A DNA stretch of 64,000 nucleotides from Hymenolepis diminuta. Its lineage: Eukaryota > Platyhelminthes > Cestoda > Cyclophyllidea > Hymenolepididae. The notes beneath the pieces were generated by a model that searched no databases, was not told the DNA's origin, and saw only the letters and a program-made list of their open reading frames with translations. The translations under genes and the position numbers were made by a program. The stretch spans positions 108,295-172,294 of the forward strand of contig CAADRB010000023.1 in the NCBI GenBank assembly GCA_900708905.1, in the 5' to 3' direction. Position 1 is the first letter of the stretch. Each line of letters begins with the position of its first letter. Below, in pieces: positions 63,064 through 64,000 of this stretch.

Positions 63064-63309
63064 TTATGCAGGTGACATTAATGAGCCTACTTGGTAATAA
63101 ATTAAAATCCTATTAGCCCACTGATTAACCAATCTCTTTGGCTCAGCTGTTCTCTGTGGGATATCATGACCAGCTCTTTTATACTCTAAGAAACTCCATC
63201 GGTTATGAATGTAACTCGACACCACCACAACAAAAGGCGATCCAAACCAACATATCATAAACAAGACACAAGTTTTTACGTTGATATGTTGATTTATATT
63301 ATCCGCCAT
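63064..63309 (-). CDS. Small single-pass membrane protein, unidentified
   Basis: An 81-codon minus-strand frame with a good start context (gcaaATGG). After a short polar N-terminus, residues about 13-32 form a hydrophobic segment (CVLFMICWFGSPFVVVVSSY). A basic and polar tail with HNRWSFLEYKRAGHDIP and PKRLVNQWANRILIYY follows. The layout resembles small mitochondrial or ER membrane proteins, but I cannot assign a family. It is head-to-head with the gene at 63787. A donor-like gtaggc near the end (CAA before gtaggc) means the true C-terminus may lie on another exon. Confidence 0.42.
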   Translation of the reverse strand: MADNINQHINVKTCVLFMICWFGSPFVVVVSSYIHNRWSFLEYKRAGHDIPQRTAEPKRLVNQWANRILIYYQVGSLMSPA

Positions 63310-63786
63310 TTGCAGCTTTAATGTGAATAAATTAGTTCGAATAGAATGGAATTATAAGAAAAAGGTCCCTTATATAAGTGGATAAGAAACAAATTTTTGC
63401 GCGGTCCGAAAAGCGTAGATAAATATTGACCCTCATCTAATTACCCTGAAAAGCTAGATATAATAAAATTCTTCGTAAGTATATGACTATAACACTAATA
63501 TAAAAGGTTAGATCGAAGCAAAACAACGTTTTCAATTGACCTGCACTCGGGCATTAACTGTAATGGTTATTCAATATGCGATAAAGTTTAAAACATAAAA
63601 GAAGGTATCAATTTTGAATGATATTTTGATTTTCATCAGTTAAACTACCGCAGTCATTTAATGAAGATACTGTTTCAAAAGTCAAATGCTAATTGTCGTC
63701 TGATTGGCTTATTTTGTGCCGATTAATAAATTGCATACTGGCGCGTTTATTGGTTTGATTTTTTCGGCGTTTTCCTTATTTTCCTA
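63310..63786. promoter_or_regulatory. Probable bidirectional promoter with CCAAT boxes
   Basis: The 477 bp between two divergent starts carries inverted CCAAT words at 63703-63707 and 63749-63753, the second just after a ggcgcg motif and 34-38 bases before the plus-strand ATG. The same ATTGG words mark the tandem repeat before GID4 and PEPD. Confidence 0.4.
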
Positions 63787-64000
63787 ATGGAATCGAAGAG
63801 GTGTGCCATTTTAAGTGACACCAACGAACTTTTACATGCTATTAAGTAAGTAAATATTTTTAGATTTGATTTGCTTAGTGGTCATCCAGCTGATCCCGCT
63901 GTAGTAAACGCATATGCTGATCAGTTACTTAAAACTTCAAACTCTCGTTTAGGATCTCAGGTATTTGCGTAATTTCTCGAAAATATGCAAATTTCAGTTA
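63787..64000 (+). CDS. 5' end of an unidentified gene, cut by the window
   Basis: Exon 1 (63787-63845) starts MESKRCAILSDTNELLHAI. Exon 2 (63879-63960) gives GHPADPAVVNAYADQLLKTS and ends at a CAG/gtattt donor. A 37-nt intron ends at an atttcag acceptor at 63997, and exon 3 begins at 63998. The phases join through a 33-nt first intron. An alternative acceptor at 63863 would make an 18-nt intron, which is less credible. The N-terminal helix pair loosely recalls the start of importin-13/transportin-3-type karyopherins, but too little is seen to name it. Confidence 0.5.

Noticed and set aside
1..64000. CRISPR arrays, bacterial operons or phage genes
   Set aside because: Spliced metazoan genes run across most of the window; no prokaryotic feature was seen.

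Overview
The window is nuclear DNA of an animal and most likely a parasitic flatworm, probably a cestode. The base composition is AT-rich. The recognised genes use the standard code, and many of their introns are only 33-43 nt long beside others of 1-2 kb. The encoded proteins are ordinary metazoan ones. The phylum is inferred from intron style and protein divergence; I could not test it by search.

Layout. 1-7182: gene-poor AT-rich DNA with a 120-bp assembly gap and a broken, unidentified minus-strand gene (5597-6271). 7183-9035 (+): COP9 signalosome subunit 3 (CSN3), 12 exons, 425 aa. 11780-38336 (+): a nearly complete axonemal outer-arm dynein heavy chain of the DNAH5/DNAH8 class. I traced 47 exons with consistent splice phases, 4743 residues to the stop; only the initiator exon was not found. 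38390-46085: a 7.7-kb graveyard with two degenerate minus-strand genes (one acidic and unidentified, one ZYG11/ZER1-like) and an inverted-repeat-bounded unit carrying an exact inverted copy of about 560 bp of the neighbouring dynein gene, intron included. 46726-47560 (-): GID4, substrate receptor of the CTLH/GID ubiquitin ligase. 48393-49125: a two-copy, about 370-bp tandem repeat rich in inverted CCAAT boxes, lying between the divergent GID4 and PEPD genes. 49606-56785 (+): prolidase PEPD, 10 exons, 494 aa, all five metal ligands present. 56786-61846: gene-free DNA with SINE-like and other repeats. 61866-62454 (-): ribosomal protein eL14. 63064-63309 (-): a small single-pass membrane ORF. 63787-end (+): the first exons of an unidentified gene sharing a CCAAT-containing intergenic stretch with the small ORF.

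The genes do not form one pathway: they cover ciliary motility (dynein), ubiquitin-system control (CSN3, GID4), peptide turnover (PEPD) and translation (eL14). The most unusual content is the repeat biology. There is a dispersed tRNA-derived SINE-like family with at least three clear members, and the inverted-repeat unit looks like a Pack-type gene-capture element that recently took part of the dynein gene from 8 kb away. Because 14 kb of dynein coding sequence is free of frameshifts, the breaks in the three degenerate genes are unlikely to be random assembly error.
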